Source: Tautonia plasticadhaerens
Lineage (GTDB): Bacteria > Planctomycetota > Planctomycetia > Isosphaerales > Isosphaeraceae
Length of the DNA: 64,000 nt
NCBI RefSeq assembly: GCF_007752535.1
Contig: NZ_CP036426.1
Location: 310,001 to 374,000 of the forward strand
Direction: 5' to 3'
Shown: piece by piece, positions 26,544-35,412 of the stretch
Layout: every line of letters starts with the position of its first letter
Position numbering within the stretch: the stretch's first letter is position 1
Made by a program: the position numbers and the translations under genes
The notes under the pieces: generated by a model
Told to the model about the DNA's origin: nothing
Seen by the model: only the letters and a program-made list of their open reading frames with translations
Databases searched by the model: none

Positions 26544-27551
26544 TCATCCCCCGGCGGTCATCGGCCCGGCGGCCACGGTCGCCGGGGACTCCCCGCCCCC
26601 CGCGTCCCGGACGACCAGGGCGCTGCCCGCGGCGACGTGGGAGGTCCGAACGTATCCCAGCGCGATCGGCCTGCCCGAGCGCTCCGAGACGGCGACGGAG
26701 CCGATCCAGCCCACCTCCTTCTCCCCGGCGAACAGCTTCGAGCCGGGATTCGGGGGGGAATCGGCCTCGATGACGAGGCCCCGGATCAGGCGGTTGACGT
26801 GGCCGAGGGCGTCGAGCCGGGCCACGGTCTCCTGGCCCAGGTAGCAGCCCTTGACGAAGCTGATCGCCCGGTCGTCTCGGCCCAGCTCCTGGGGCAGGTT
26901 CTTGTCGGTCACGTCTCGGGACGAGGCGGGGGTGCCGGCCTCGATCCGGAAGGCGTCGAAGGCCTCGGCCTCGATCCGGACCAGGCCGATCGACGCCCCG
27001 GCCCGGGCGAGGGCGTCGAGCACGGCCGGCGCGTCGGCCGAGTCGCCGATCAGGGTATACCCCGGGGCCCCGAGGGGATCCTCCCGGACCAGGCGCATCG
27101 CCTTGCCGGCGACCTCGGCCGGGGCGTGGTCGTAGGGGACGCCCGGGGGGCTCGACACCCCGAGGGAGGCGAGCAGGTCGGCCGCCCTCGGCCCGGCGAG
27201 GTGGCACTCGAACGTGGCGGCGGAGTCGTCTTCCAGCTCCACCTCCTCCAGCACGCCGTACTTGCGGAGGTGGGGGAGGATCGGCCCCAACCCCGCCGCC
27301 TCGGTGCGGAGAAGGATGGCGTCGTCGAGGACCAGCAGCGAGACGAACCCCAGCGTCCTGCCCTGGAGGCTGGTGACGAACGCCTCGCAGCCCGAGCCGG
27401 GCTGCCGGGCCTTGACCTCGTTGGTCGTCAGGTTGTGCAGGAACTTCGCCCGGTCCGGCCCGACGACCCGGATCCGAGCCCGGTCGGGGCGATCGGCGAG
27501 GACGACGCTCGAATCCAGGGCGACGGCGGCGGGAGACGGGTAGGAGGGCAT
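26544..27551 (-). CDS. ygfZ: YgfZ/GcvT-like folate-binding protein
   Basis: 335 residues from the ATG at 27551. The signature KGCYLGQE at about residue 234 is the diagnostic K-G-C-[YI]-x-G-Q-E/D motif of YgfZ, whose Cys is essential for folate-dependent help in iron-sulfur cluster assembly and tRNA thiomethylation. The GcvT-like fold is supported by RAKFLHNLTTNEVKA at the N-terminus and a C-terminal barrel with IGSVAVSERSGRPIALGYVR. Cytosolic. It is one gene downstream of the LarA-like gene (79-bp gap) on the same strand, so they may be co-transcribed. The name follows the E. coli gene. Confidence 0.92.
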   Translation of the reverse strand: MPSYPSPAAVALDSSVVLADRPDRARIRVVGPDRAKFLHNLTTNEVKARQPGSGCEAFVTSLQGRTLGFVSLLVLDDAILLRTEAAGLGPILPHLRKYGVLEEVELEDDSAATFECHLAGPRAADLLASLGVSSPPGVPYDHAPAEVAGKAMRLVREDPLGAPGYTLIGDSADAPAVLDALARAGASIGLVRIEAEAFDAFRIEAGTPASSRDVTDKNLPQELGRDDRAISFVKGCYLGQETVARLDALGHVNRLIRGLVIEADSPPNPGSKLFAGEKEVGWIGSVAVSERSGRPIALGYVRTSHVAAGSALVVRDAGGGESPATVAAGPMTAGG

Positions 27552-27630
27552 CGGTCGTCGCCTCGGGCGGATCGGTTGCAAACTCGTGGACTGTTCCAGG
27601 GGAACGCCGCTCGTCGGCATGGCCCCCCCG

Positions 27631-28827
27631 CTACTCGTCCCCGGCGTCGGCCTTCGTCCGCTCGGCCCGGTTGACGACCAGGCAGGAGGGGCTCTTGGAG
27701 GCGAGGCGTCGGGCCTCCTCGGCGGAGCCGAGGGCGATCATGGAGAGGTCGTCGACGGTGTCCTCGTCCAGGTCGCTCAGCAGGAAGACGTCGGCCCAGG
27801 CGAGGGCCTCGGCGATGGACCGGGCGGCGAGGTAGTCGGGCTCGGCCTCGGCGCCCCGGAGGGCCTTGACGCCGCCCCGGGAGGGGTCGTCCAGGCCGGT
27901 CAGGCGCCGCAATGCGGGGCCGAGCGGGCCCCCGACCCGGGAGAGCACGACGACCTTCCCCCCCCGCCGGACGAGCCCGGCGGCGGTGGCGAGCCCGGCG
28001 GCGAGGTCGTCCATCGAGCCCGGTCGGCCCGGGGAACCGATGCCGGCGACGACCAGATCGGCCCGGCCCTCGGGGCGGAAGGTCCAGGCGCGGTCGATCG
28101 CCCGGATCCCCTCCTCCCGGATCGCCCCCGCCTCCCCGGCGATCACCCCGGAGGCCCCCGAGGAGCCCGGCAGGACGCCGACGTGGAAAAGGCTGCCCAG
28201 CAGCCAGGAGACCTCCCCCGATTCCTCCAGCACCCTCCCCCGGGTGCCGACCCCGGCCGGGGAGGAACACTCGCCCTGCCGGGTCTCGGCGTTGCTCATC
28301 CCGGGGAAGAGCGTGCTCCAGGGCCCCTTGTAGCCGAGGACCGGGTCGAAGCCGAGCGCCCCGACGGGCACGACCACGTCGGCCTCGGTCAGCTCCCGGT
28401 TCAGGTAGATCCGTCGCCCCTGCTGGGTGCTGGCGAGGTAGGCGAAGGTCGTCGGGTCGGCCCCCTCGGGCTCGTGCACCGAGAGGGGGGCGGCCGAGGG
28501 CCAGTCGTCGCGGATCGGGCCCGGCATCGGGCCGAGGGAGAGGGCCCGGATCGAGCCGACCCCGGCGTCCTGCAGCTCACGGGCGATCATCGTCACCACC
28601 CGGGGGGCGTCGGGCACGTCCGGGTCGATCGGGATGACGACGCGGTCCCCCGGGACGACGTTCTGCCGCAGCGGGGGGTAGCCGATCGGCCCCTCCAGGG
28701 CGAGCCGGAGGCGGTCCCGGAACGCCTCGGCCGGGAGGGGCTCCGGGCCGTCCCACGAGCCGACGAGCCGGTCGTCGGGCACCTCGAATTCGAGCCGATC
28801 GTCCTGGAACCCCACCGCGACCCGCAT
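27631..28827 (-). CDS. LarA-like nickel-pincer racemase/DUF2088 protein
   Basis: 398 residues from the ATG at 28827. The N-terminal half has the DUF2088/LarA pattern: PPLRQNVVPGDRVVIPIDPDVPD (the residues around the pincer cofactor pocket), and ADVVVPVGALGFDPVLGYKGPWSTLFPGMS. LarA uses a nickel-pincer nucleotide bound to a Lys/His pair to racemise lactate and other 2-hydroxy acids; larB/C/E cofactor genes are not present here. The C-terminal half (VVAGIGSPGRPGSMDDLAAGLATA) is a Rossmann-like domain typical of the family. Planctomycete members are numerous and may act on sugar acids rather than lactate. Confidence 0.85.
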   Translation of the reverse strand: MRVAVGFQDDRLEFEVPDDRLVGSWDGPEPLPAEAFRDRLRLALEGPIGYPPLRQNVVPGDRVVIPIDPDVPDAPRVVTMIARELQDAGVGSIRALSLGPMPGPIRDDWPSAAPLSVHEPEGADPTTFAYLASTQQGRRIYLNRELTEADVVVPVGALGFDPVLGYKGPWSTLFPGMSNAETRQGECSSPAGVGTRGRVLEESGEVSWLLGSLFHVGVLPGSSGASGVIAGEAGAIREEGIRAIDRAWTFRPEGRADLVVAGIGSPGRPGSMDDLAAGLATAAGLVRRGGKVVVLSRVGGPLGPALRRLTGLDDPSRGGVKALRGAEAEPDYLAARSIAEALAWADVFLLSDLDEDTVDDLSMIALGSAEEARRLASKSPSCLVVNRAERTKADAGDE

Positions 28828-28868
28828 GGCCGATCCCGCCCCGGTTCGTCGATTTCCCCCGTGCTCCC

Positions 28869-30824
28869 TCATCGTAGGAGGGGGGGGACCGGGGTCAAGC
28901 GTCCGGCGATCGGCGCCGGGGCGTCGGCCTCGGCCAGGTGCAGCAGGAGGATCCGGCGGACCTCGGCGATGACCTCGGGGAGCCGGGTGAGCATGTGGTG
29001 GTGGGGGACGACCAGCTCCGAGGCGGCGCCGTCGAGGTGGGCGCTGGTGAAGCCGACGACGCCGTCGGTCCCCCGGCCCGGCCGGCCGAAGCTCGTGCCG
29101 GGCAGCACGCCGATGATCGAGTGGTAGGGGACGCCCGAGGCCGTCTGGGCCGAGGCCGAGGCCCGGAGCAGCGGGTTGTCCCACTTCAGGTTGTCGATGC
29201 CGGTGATCGACCGCCCCCGGAAGAAGGGGCGGAGGGCGTCCAGCCCGTATCGGTCCCGGATCGAGGCGAATAGCCCCTCGATCGCCTTCCCCCGCCGGAC
29301 CAGGAGCGAGCCGATCCGCCCGAGGAGTCGGCTGGCCAGGCGGCTCCCCCGGTGCGGCGTGGCGAGGAAGATGGCGCGTCGGATCGCCGGCTCGGGGGTC
29401 GTCCGGAACATCGCCCGCAGGGCCGCCTGCGGCATCGGCGCCAGGTCCAGCTCGTCCGGTGGCCGGGCGAAGACGGCCCGGCTGAGGGCGTCGCCCGGGT
29501 CGAGGATCAGGGACCTCGCCACCAGCCCCCCCATGCTGTGGCCGACCACGACCATCCGGTCGAAGGCCGAGTCGTCCTGCTCGGGGTCGAACGCCCGGCG
29601 GAGGGCCCGGAGCCGCTCCCGGATCCGGGAGGAGGAGTAGGGGATCGGGTAGCCGGTGGGGTAGAAGGCGACCCAGAACTGGTACCGGGAGCGGAGGACC
29701 GGGTCTGCCTGCAGCTCGTTGAGCATGGCGACCCAGGTCAGGGGGCTGGAATAGAGCCCGTGGATCAGGACGACCGGGATCTTGCCCGGGTCGTAGGGGC
29801 GGGTCAGGTAGACGCCGATGGCCGGGGCGAGCCGGTCGGGGTCGAAGACGCCGAGCCATCCCAGGCCGTCGGGCCAGGAGCGCCGGGCCTGGTCCTGGAG
29901 CGGGGCGGTCAGGTCCCCGGCGAGGGGCAGGATCAGGCCGGGGGCGATCGGCACCCCGGCCTCGTCGACCGGATCGACCAGCACCAGCGAGGACGGCCGG
30001 TCCCGCCACCGGCCGCCGTCGGGATCTCCCGTCGGGACGAGCAGGGCGGTGGCGGGCACCTGGAGCCGGGTCGGGAAGAAGGCGTCCGTCGGCGACCGGC
30101 CCGCCCACCCCCGTCGGCCGGCGATCAGGGGGACGCCCCAGCCGGGCCGGCGGTAGGGGGTCAGGTGGCGAGGGGGGGGGTGGTCGGCGGCGATCAGGAG
30201 CTGGTCGGCCGTCCCCCCGGTCCCGAGCGTGGCGGAGGGGTCGACGACGATCCCCACCGAGGCCAGGCGATCCCCCCAGGCCGGGTCGCGCCCCGGCTCG
30301 TCGGCCTCGGCCAGCCGGAGGCATCGGAGGACCGATCGGTTGTGCAGGTCCCTGGCGTGCTCGAACCAGGGGGGAGGGCGGCCGACGGTCGCGGCGTCCC
30401 GCGCGGCGAACCAGGAGTAGGAGGCGCCGTCTCGGGCCCAGGCCAGGGCATCGGGGAGCCCCCGCTGCTCGGACCGTTCGCCGATCCGGTCGGCGAGCCC
30501 GGCCAGCTCCAGCAGCAGGTCCGGCCTGCCCGGCCCCGAGGTGAGGAACTGCAGTGCGGCGAACCGCTGGCGTTCGGCCTCGTCGACGGCCAGGGCCCGG
30601 GCCGCCGCCTCCGGGTCGTGCGATCGGAGGGCCCCCACCCCGCAGCCGCTCGACAGCAGGACCATCAGGGCCATGAGCCCGATCGCCGGCCGGACGACTC
30701 CACTCCCCGATCGACCCGCCCCCCGATCCCGGCCGGCGCGGGCCGCGACGGCCCCCTCGGCGTCCCGAGGAGGGACCGCCCTCGAGGTCATCCCTGCCTC
30801 GGGTGCTCGGGTCGTCTGGGACAT
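28869..30824 (-). CDS. Secreted lipoprotein, alpha/beta-hydrolase (lipase-like)
   Basis: 651 residues from the ATG at 30824. A long Arg-rich N-region and hydrophobic core end in the lipobox LLSSGCG (Cys at about residue 58), so it is a lipoprotein. The first 300 residues are not assigned and include LPLAGDLTAP. Then an alpha/beta-hydrolase begins: IPVVLIHGLYSSPLTW (oxyanion region), VGHSMGGLVARSL with the Ser nucleophile near residue 427, and HRGSRLASRLLGR. His at the end (VPHHHMLTRLPEV) closes the triad. The domain resembles PGAP1/triacylglycerol-lipase types. Possibly a periplasmic or outer-membrane lipase/phospholipase. Confidence 0.85.
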   Translation of the reverse strand: MSQTTRAPEAGMTSRAVPPRDAEGAVAARAGRDRGAGRSGSGVVRPAIGLMALMVLLSSGCGVGALRSHDPEAAARALAVDEAERQRFAALQFLTSGPGRPDLLLELAGLADRIGERSEQRGLPDALAWARDGASYSWFAARDAATVGRPPPWFEHARDLHNRSVLRCLRLAEADEPGRDPAWGDRLASVGIVVDPSATLGTGGTADQLLIAADHPPPRHLTPYRRPGWGVPLIAGRRGWAGRSPTDAFFPTRLQVPATALLVPTGDPDGGRWRDRPSSLVLVDPVDEAGVPIAPGLILPLAGDLTAPLQDQARRSWPDGLGWLGVFDPDRLAPAIGVYLTRPYDPGKIPVVLIHGLYSSPLTWVAMLNELQADPVLRSRYQFWVAFYPTGYPIPYSSSRIRERLRALRRAFDPEQDDSAFDRMVVVGHSMGGLVARSLILDPGDALSRAVFARPPDELDLAPMPQAALRAMFRTTPEPAIRRAIFLATPHRGSRLASRLLGRIGSLLVRRGKAIEGLFASIRDRYGLDALRPFFRGRSITGIDNLKWDNPLLRASASAQTASGVPYHSIIGVLPGTSFGRPGRGTDGVVGFTSAHLDGAASELVVPHHHMLTRLPEVIAEVRRILLLHLAEADAPAPIAGRLTPVPPLLR

Positions 30825-31122
30825 CGGGCGGGATGGTAGCGTCGAGGCCCCTGCCCTGCAAGCTCGGGTGGGGGGCGATGCTGATCGGATGCCTCGGCCA
30901 GTTGTTGAGGGGACGACCGGTCCGGATGGTCGGGCCGTCGAGGCGACTTTCGGGCGTGATGTTCCGGGCGAACAGCGAATCAATCACGCATGGTCTATCC
31001 CGGCCCGCCGTGATACAACTGTCATCGGGTCGTGACGATGGGTTCCGGTCGCCTCGACGCCCGGCCGGGCCCGTCCCTCGCTCGATCGATCGCCCCTCCC
31101 CCGCGCCGGAGCCCTCCGAACG

Positions 31123-32715
31123 ATGCGACGCATGATTGCCCTCGGCCTGATCCTGCTGGCCTCCGCCTCGGCTGCCGGCATCGTCATGACCCGGCCCTTG
31201 CCGGCACCCGAGTCGGCCACGGCCCCCGCCCCCGGGCCGGCCGAGGGGGCCCCGGCCGACCTCGCCGGTGAGAGCCCTGCCGTGGAGGCGCCGGGTCCGG
31301 ATCGGGATCCTCCCAGGAAGGGCAAGTCGCCGGGGATCGTCCGGGGGGCCCTCTCGACCTCGGAAATTCCCCAGGATCTCGACCGGATGGAGCAACGGCG
31401 CCGGGAGAAGCTGGAGTGGAACCGGCGAACCGTCCTGGGGGCGTACGACGAGGTTGGCCGGAAGGATCCCCGATGGGACGAGTCCGCCCGAGAGGCGATG
31501 GATCTGGCCTCCCGGATGTTCGGCCTGCAGGTCGACCCCGTGGTCACACTGGCCGACCTCCGACGGCCCGCCCGGGCCGCCCTCGATGCCGGTTGCGACG
31601 ACCCGATGCTCGCCTACCTCCACACCCGGACCCTGGTCGCACTCGACGTCGTCGGGCCGGCCGAGTTGGCCCGCCTTATGATCGAGGCCGCCGAGGGGCT
31701 CCGGGCCAGCGACTATCCCGCCTGCCGGAGGGCGGTCGCTCTGGAACTGGCCGGCACCCAGGTGGTGGCCGCCTCGTCGTTAGGAGGGCCCCCTCGCGAG
31801 CAGGCCGGGCGCTACTTCGATGACGCCCTCGCGCTGATGCCGGAGAGCGTCCGGACCGACGCTCGCACCGAGCACTGGCGGGATCTCTGGTTCGACACCC
31901 TGAGGAGCCTCGTGACCGGCTACCGGGCCCTGGGGCTCGAACCCGTCGAGGCCTACGAGCGGGTCGATGCCGGGCTGGCCGGCCTGCCCGAGGCGGAGGC
32001 GCTCCGGCTCGTCGTCCGGGGGTGGTTCTGGTTCGACTACGGGTGGGAGGCCCGCACCAATGCCTTCGCCCCGGCCGTCCCGGCCGGCGGATTCGAGCGG
32101 CTGGAGGACCGCCTCGCCCTCTCCCGGGAGGCGTTCGAGGCCGCCTGGGAGCTGGAGCCCGACAACGCCCGGGTGGCCTCGTACCTGATGGACATCGACA
32201 AGTCGATCGTTGGCGACCGAGCGGTCATGGAACGCTGGTTCGACCGGGCCATGAGGGCCGACGGCGACTGGTACGCCGCCTGCCTCACCAAGCTCGACTG
32301 GCTCGATCCCAAGTGGCACGGCTCGGTCGAAGAGATGCTCGCCTTCGGCCGTTCCTGCTTCGAGACGGGGAACTGGCGGGCCGGGATCACGCTGCTCTCG
32401 CCCGACGCCCATTTCCGGTACGCCTGCATGGTCGACCGCGCCGAAGGGACGCGATACCTGAGCTCTCCCGAGGTCTGGCCCGAGATCCGGGAGGCCTATG
32501 ACGAGTACCTGGAGCACTATCCCGACAACAACGTGGCCCGGAGCAAGTATGCGGCCCTGGCGACCATCGCCGGGAATTACCCCGAGGCCCATGCCCAGTT
32601 CGAGCGTCTCGGCGACCGGCTGACGATGTGGTCCGATTCCCCGTACATCCCCCTCGGGATGCTGGAGCTGATGCGGGAGGAGGCCGCCCGGATGGCCGTC
32701 GGGGGGCAGCCGTAG
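31123..32715 (+). CDS. Secreted helical-repeat protein of unknown function
   Basis: 530 residues. A signal peptide (MIALGLILLASASAAG) is followed by a Pro/Ala-rich linker (20-75) and then an all-helical mature protein with pairs of helices of about 35 residues, e.g. RAALDAGCDDPMLAYLHTRTLVAL and EAYDEYLEHYPDNNVARSKYA. These are TPR/Sel1-like solenoid features, the latter a typical TPR 'YPDNN' turn. Family DUF4034 proteins look like this, but I am not certain. It should be periplasmic and act as a scaffold. The neighbours are a divergent lipase-like lipoprotein and a downstream ECF sigma factor gene (161 bp gap). Confidence 0.72.
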   Translation: MRRMIALGLILLASASAAGIVMTRPLPAPESATAPAPGPAEGAPADLAGESPAVEAPGPDRDPPRKGKSPGIVRGALSTSEIPQDLDRMEQRRREKLEWNRRTVLGAYDEVGRKDPRWDESAREAMDLASRMFGLQVDPVVTLADLRRPARAALDAGCDDPMLAYLHTRTLVALDVVGPAELARLMIEAAEGLRASDYPACRRAVALELAGTQVVAASSLGGPPREQAGRYFDDALALMPESVRTDARTEHWRDLWFDTLRSLVTGYRALGLEPVEAYERVDAGLAGLPEAEALRLVVRGWFWFDYGWEARTNAFAPAVPAGGFERLEDRLALSREAFEAAWELEPDNARVASYLMDIDKSIVGDRAVMERWFDRAMRADGDWYAACLTKLDWLDPKWHGSVEEMLAFGRSCFETGNWRAGITLLSPDAHFRYACMVDRAEGTRYLSSPEVWPEIREAYDEYLEHYPDNNVARSKYAALATIAGNYPEAHAQFERLGDRLTMWSDSPYIPLGMLELMREEAARMAVGGQP

Positions 32716-32875
32716 CGATTGACGAGGGGTGGCCGGCTCCCCGTGGCCTGGCGCATCCGTCGCGGCCCGGGTTGCCTATGATGGAGTCTTGCGTGGTTCG
32801 CTCGGGCCGGATCGATCCGGAAGTGGCGGGGTCGAGGGGAACCTCCAGGACCCGAGGGGCGTCCAAGGGCATACG

Positions 32876-33490
32876 ATGACCGGGTTCGATGACGACCAGC
32901 CCCTGGTCGAGGCGGCTCGGACGGGGCGGGCGGAGGCCTTCGGGGAGCTGGTCAGGAGGCATCAGGGGAGACTCTATCCCACCCTGTTGCGGCTGACCGG
33001 CTCGGCCGAGGACGCCCAGGACCTGCTCCAGGAATCGTTCCTGCGCGCCTACCAGAAGCTGGGCAGGTTCCGGGGCGGAAGCTCCTTCTATACCTGGCTT
33101 TACCGGCTGTCCGTCAACCTGGCATTGAGCCACCGACGCCGCCGCCGAGGGCCGGCCCGGCTCTCGGAGCTGGGGCCGGAGGGCGGCGCGGGGGTCGACC
33201 CCCCGGACGACCTCGGCCGATCCGACCCCACCCTGCCGGCCGAACTGGCCGAGCGAGACGCGGCGATCCAGGCCGCCCTGGACGCCCTGGCACCCGACCA
33301 CCGGGCCGTGGTGGTCCTCAAGGAGTTCGACGGCCTGCGGTACGAGGAGATCGCCGCCACCCTGGGAGTCCCGGTCGGCACGGTCCGCAGTCGCCTCCAC
33401 CGGGCCCGTCGCGAATTGAGGGAGCGGCTCTCGGGGATCGTCGACGAGCAGGACCTGCCCGTCCGCCACGGCTCCCCCGAGCCCGACTGA
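32876..33490 (+). CDS. ECF-type RNA polymerase sigma factor
   Basis: 204 residues. Region 2 is clear: AFGELVRRHQGRLYPTLLRLTGSAEDAQDLLQE and SFYTWLYRLSVNLALSHRRRR. Region 4 ends the protein with FDGLRYEEIAATLGVPVGTVRSRLHRARREL, a standard helix-turn-helix. There is no region 1.1 or 3, so it is a group IV sigma. The downstream gene at 33624 encodes a single-span protein with an anti-sigma-like N-terminus, so this is a sigma/anti-sigma pair and the sigma may be envelope-stress or surface-signal controlled. The ATG at 32876 fits family starts; earlier in-frame codons are unlikely. Confidence 0.94.
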   Translation: MTGFDDDQPLVEAARTGRAEAFGELVRRHQGRLYPTLLRLTGSAEDAQDLLQESFLRAYQKLGRFRGGSSFYTWLYRLSVNLALSHRRRRRGPARLSELGPEGGAGVDPPDDLGRSDPTLPAELAERDAAIQAALDALAPDHRAVVVLKEFDGLRYEEIAATLGVPVGTVRSRLHRARRELRERLSGIVDEQDLPVRHGSPEPD

Positions 33491-33623
33491 GTGCCTCATC
33501 CATCATGCATCTCGGGGTTGGCCTCCCCCCCCTGCCCGATCGATCCGATCGGCCGGGGCCTCGATGGCCGACCCAAGGGCCCGATTCCCGTTCGATTCCT
33601 TCATTTTTCCAAATTGATCCCAG

Positions 33624-34781
33624 ATGTCCCAATTTGACGAAACCCTGCTGAGCGCCTACCTCGACGGCGAGCTCGACCCCGAGTCGAGCCGACGGGTCGA
33701 GGAGGCGACTCGGGCCGACCCCCGGCTGGACCGCATGCTGCGGGAGCTCTCGCAGGTGCGAGGCCTGGTCGCCGGCCTGAACCGGCCGCCCGAGACGCCC
33801 GACGTCTCCGGGGCGGTCGTCGACCGGATCGCCCGGTCGAGGGCCCGTCGACGGGCCTACCCGTCGTTCGCCGCCGCCGCGAGCCTGGCCGCCGCGGCGG
33901 TCCTGGTCGTCTCGATCCTCGACGACTGGGACAACGCCCCGGTCATCGACGGCCCGATCGAGGTCGTCGTCGTCGTGCCGGGGGATCCGGCCGGGTCGGC
34001 CGACGGCGCACCGGCCGACGCCGGGGCGGTCGAGGCCGACGGGCCGTCGGCCGTCGCCGACGCCGGTGCCGGGCCCGCCGAGGCCGCCGGGCCCGGGGAT
34101 GCCGTCGAGGTCGCCGTCGCCGTCGCCGCCGCCGAGGAGCCCCTTCCCGAGGACGCCGACGCGATCCGATTCGTGGGGGACCTGGCCGACCGGCCCGGGT
34201 CGATGCAGCTGACGATCGAGGCCCCGACGGGGGCCGAGGTCGTGGGGCTGTTCGACGAGGTCGACGACCTGCTCCGCCACACCGTCCGGGGCGACCGGCG
34301 TTACGGCCTCATCCGCCCCGAGCACTCCGGGGGGGTGGGCGTCTTCGCCCTGATCGCCGGCCGGGACGAGCGGGAGAAGCTGTTCCGCCGCCTGGAAGTC
34401 AACCTGGCGGACCACGCCCGGATCTTCGAGCCGACCGACGCCGAGGCCCCGGTCGCCCTGCTCGACGGGGCGGTCGGGCTCGGCCTGGAACTGCTCGCCG
34501 CCGAGCGGACGGCGCCGCTGCGGGAGGTCGAGCCGGACGGCCGGCTGCTCGCCAACCGGCAGGATCCGCAACACGACCTGGCCGTGCCGCCCGTCGGCCC
34601 GGTCCCCCCGTCGCTCCCCGGCGGCCTGGGGGCGCCTCGGGGCGTCATCCCGGGCGATCACCCCTTGGCCCGCCCGACACCGGCCGCGGCCCGGGATCCC
34701 GAGGCCGAGGCTCCCCCCGAGGAGGAGGAATCCCGGGCCGTGTTCCTCTTCATCCGGGGGGACGGGCCGGGGGGCGGCTGA
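33624..34781 (+). CDS. Anti-sigma factor, single-pass membrane protein
   Basis: 385 residues. Residues 1-55 match the anti-sigma start DETLLSAYLDGELDPESSRRVE, the usual zf-HC2-like helix pair, but the HxxxCxxC zinc ligands are absent. One membrane helix at about 75-93 (FAAAASLAAAAVLVVSIL) separates it from a periplasmic part: an Ala/Glu/Asp-rich linker (100-180), a compact domain about 185-310 (GSMQLTIEAPTGAEVVGLFDEVDDLLRHT), and a Pro-rich tail. It is 133 bp downstream of the ECF sigma gene and is its probable inhibitor. Release may follow intramembrane cleavage. The extracellular part is not a known sensor. Confidence 0.85.
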   Translation: MSQFDETLLSAYLDGELDPESSRRVEEATRADPRLDRMLRELSQVRGLVAGLNRPPETPDVSGAVVDRIARSRARRRAYPSFAAAASLAAAAVLVVSILDDWDNAPVIDGPIEVVVVVPGDPAGSADGAPADAGAVEADGPSAVADAGAGPAEAAGPGDAVEVAVAVAAAEEPLPEDADAIRFVGDLADRPGSMQLTIEAPTGAEVVGLFDEVDDLLRHTVRGDRRYGLIRPEHSGGVGVFALIAGRDEREKLFRRLEVNLADHARIFEPTDAEAPVALLDGAVGLGLELLAAERTAPLREVEPDGRLLANRQDPQHDLAVPPVGPVPPSLPGGLGAPRGVIPGDHPLARPTPAAARDPEAEAPPEEEESRAVFLFIRGDGPGGG

Positions 34782-34844
34782 CCGCTGCCCCCTGCTCCTC
34801 AACCTTCCTGAGGCCCGAGGCGATCCCGCTTCGGGAGGGACGTG

Positions 34845-35378
34845 ATGCTCCCCGACGACCCGCTGCCTCCCTACTCGTACGTCCCCGGGGGGCCCTGGCC
34901 GCACCCGATCAGCGGCGAGGGGGGGCACCTGGCCGGCCGCCCCCGGGGACCCCGGATTCCGCCGATCCGGGGGGATGACTGGGCCTCCTCGCCGAGCTAC
35001 CTGCGCGGGGTCCTCCTGTTCAACGCCGGGTTCTACTGGGAGGCCCACGAGGCGTGGGAGGGGCTCTGGCACGCCCACGAGAGGGCCGGGCCGACGGCCG
35101 AGGTCCTCAAGGGGCTGATCAAGCTGGCCGCGGCCGGGGTCAAGGCCCGGCAGGGGCAGCCCCGAGGGGTGTCGACGCACGCCCGGCGTGCGGCCGAGCT
35201 GTTCGAGTCCGTGGCCCGGGGTGGTTCCCGCCGGCTGCTGGGGCTCGACCTGGAGGCGTGGGCGGCGATCGCCCGGGCGATCGCCGAGCATCCCCCCGAG
35301 GGGCCGGGCCCGTCGGCCGGGGTCGTCGCCGGGGTGATCGGGCCGCCGATCGAGCCGTCGGGCGTCGATCGGGGATAG
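34845..35378 (+). CDS. DUF309 domain protein
   Basis: 177 residues. The start is ATG 34845 or the adjoining GTG 34842; a GGGAGGG site precedes both. After a Pro/Gly-rich N-terminal 45 residues comes the DUF309 core SPSYLRGVLLFNAGFYWEAHEAWEGLWH with the conserved FNxGxFxEAHExWE motif, then VLKGLIKLAAAGVKARQGQPRG. DUF309 proteins are small helical bundles of unknown function that occur across bacteria. Cytosolic. It follows the anti-sigma gene at 63 bp and may be part of the same transcript. It converges on the TPR gene. Confidence 0.87.
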   Translation: MLPDDPLPPYSYVPGGPWPHPISGEGGHLAGRPRGPRIPPIRGDDWASSPSYLRGVLLFNAGFYWEAHEAWEGLWHAHERAGPTAEVLKGLIKLAAAGVKARQGQPRGVSTHARRAAELFESVARGGSRRLLGLDLEAWAAIARAIAEHPPEGPGPSAGVVAGVIGPPIEPSGVDRG

Positions 35379-35412
35379 CACGGGGCGGGATGCGCGTCCC
35401 GGGGGACCCGGG

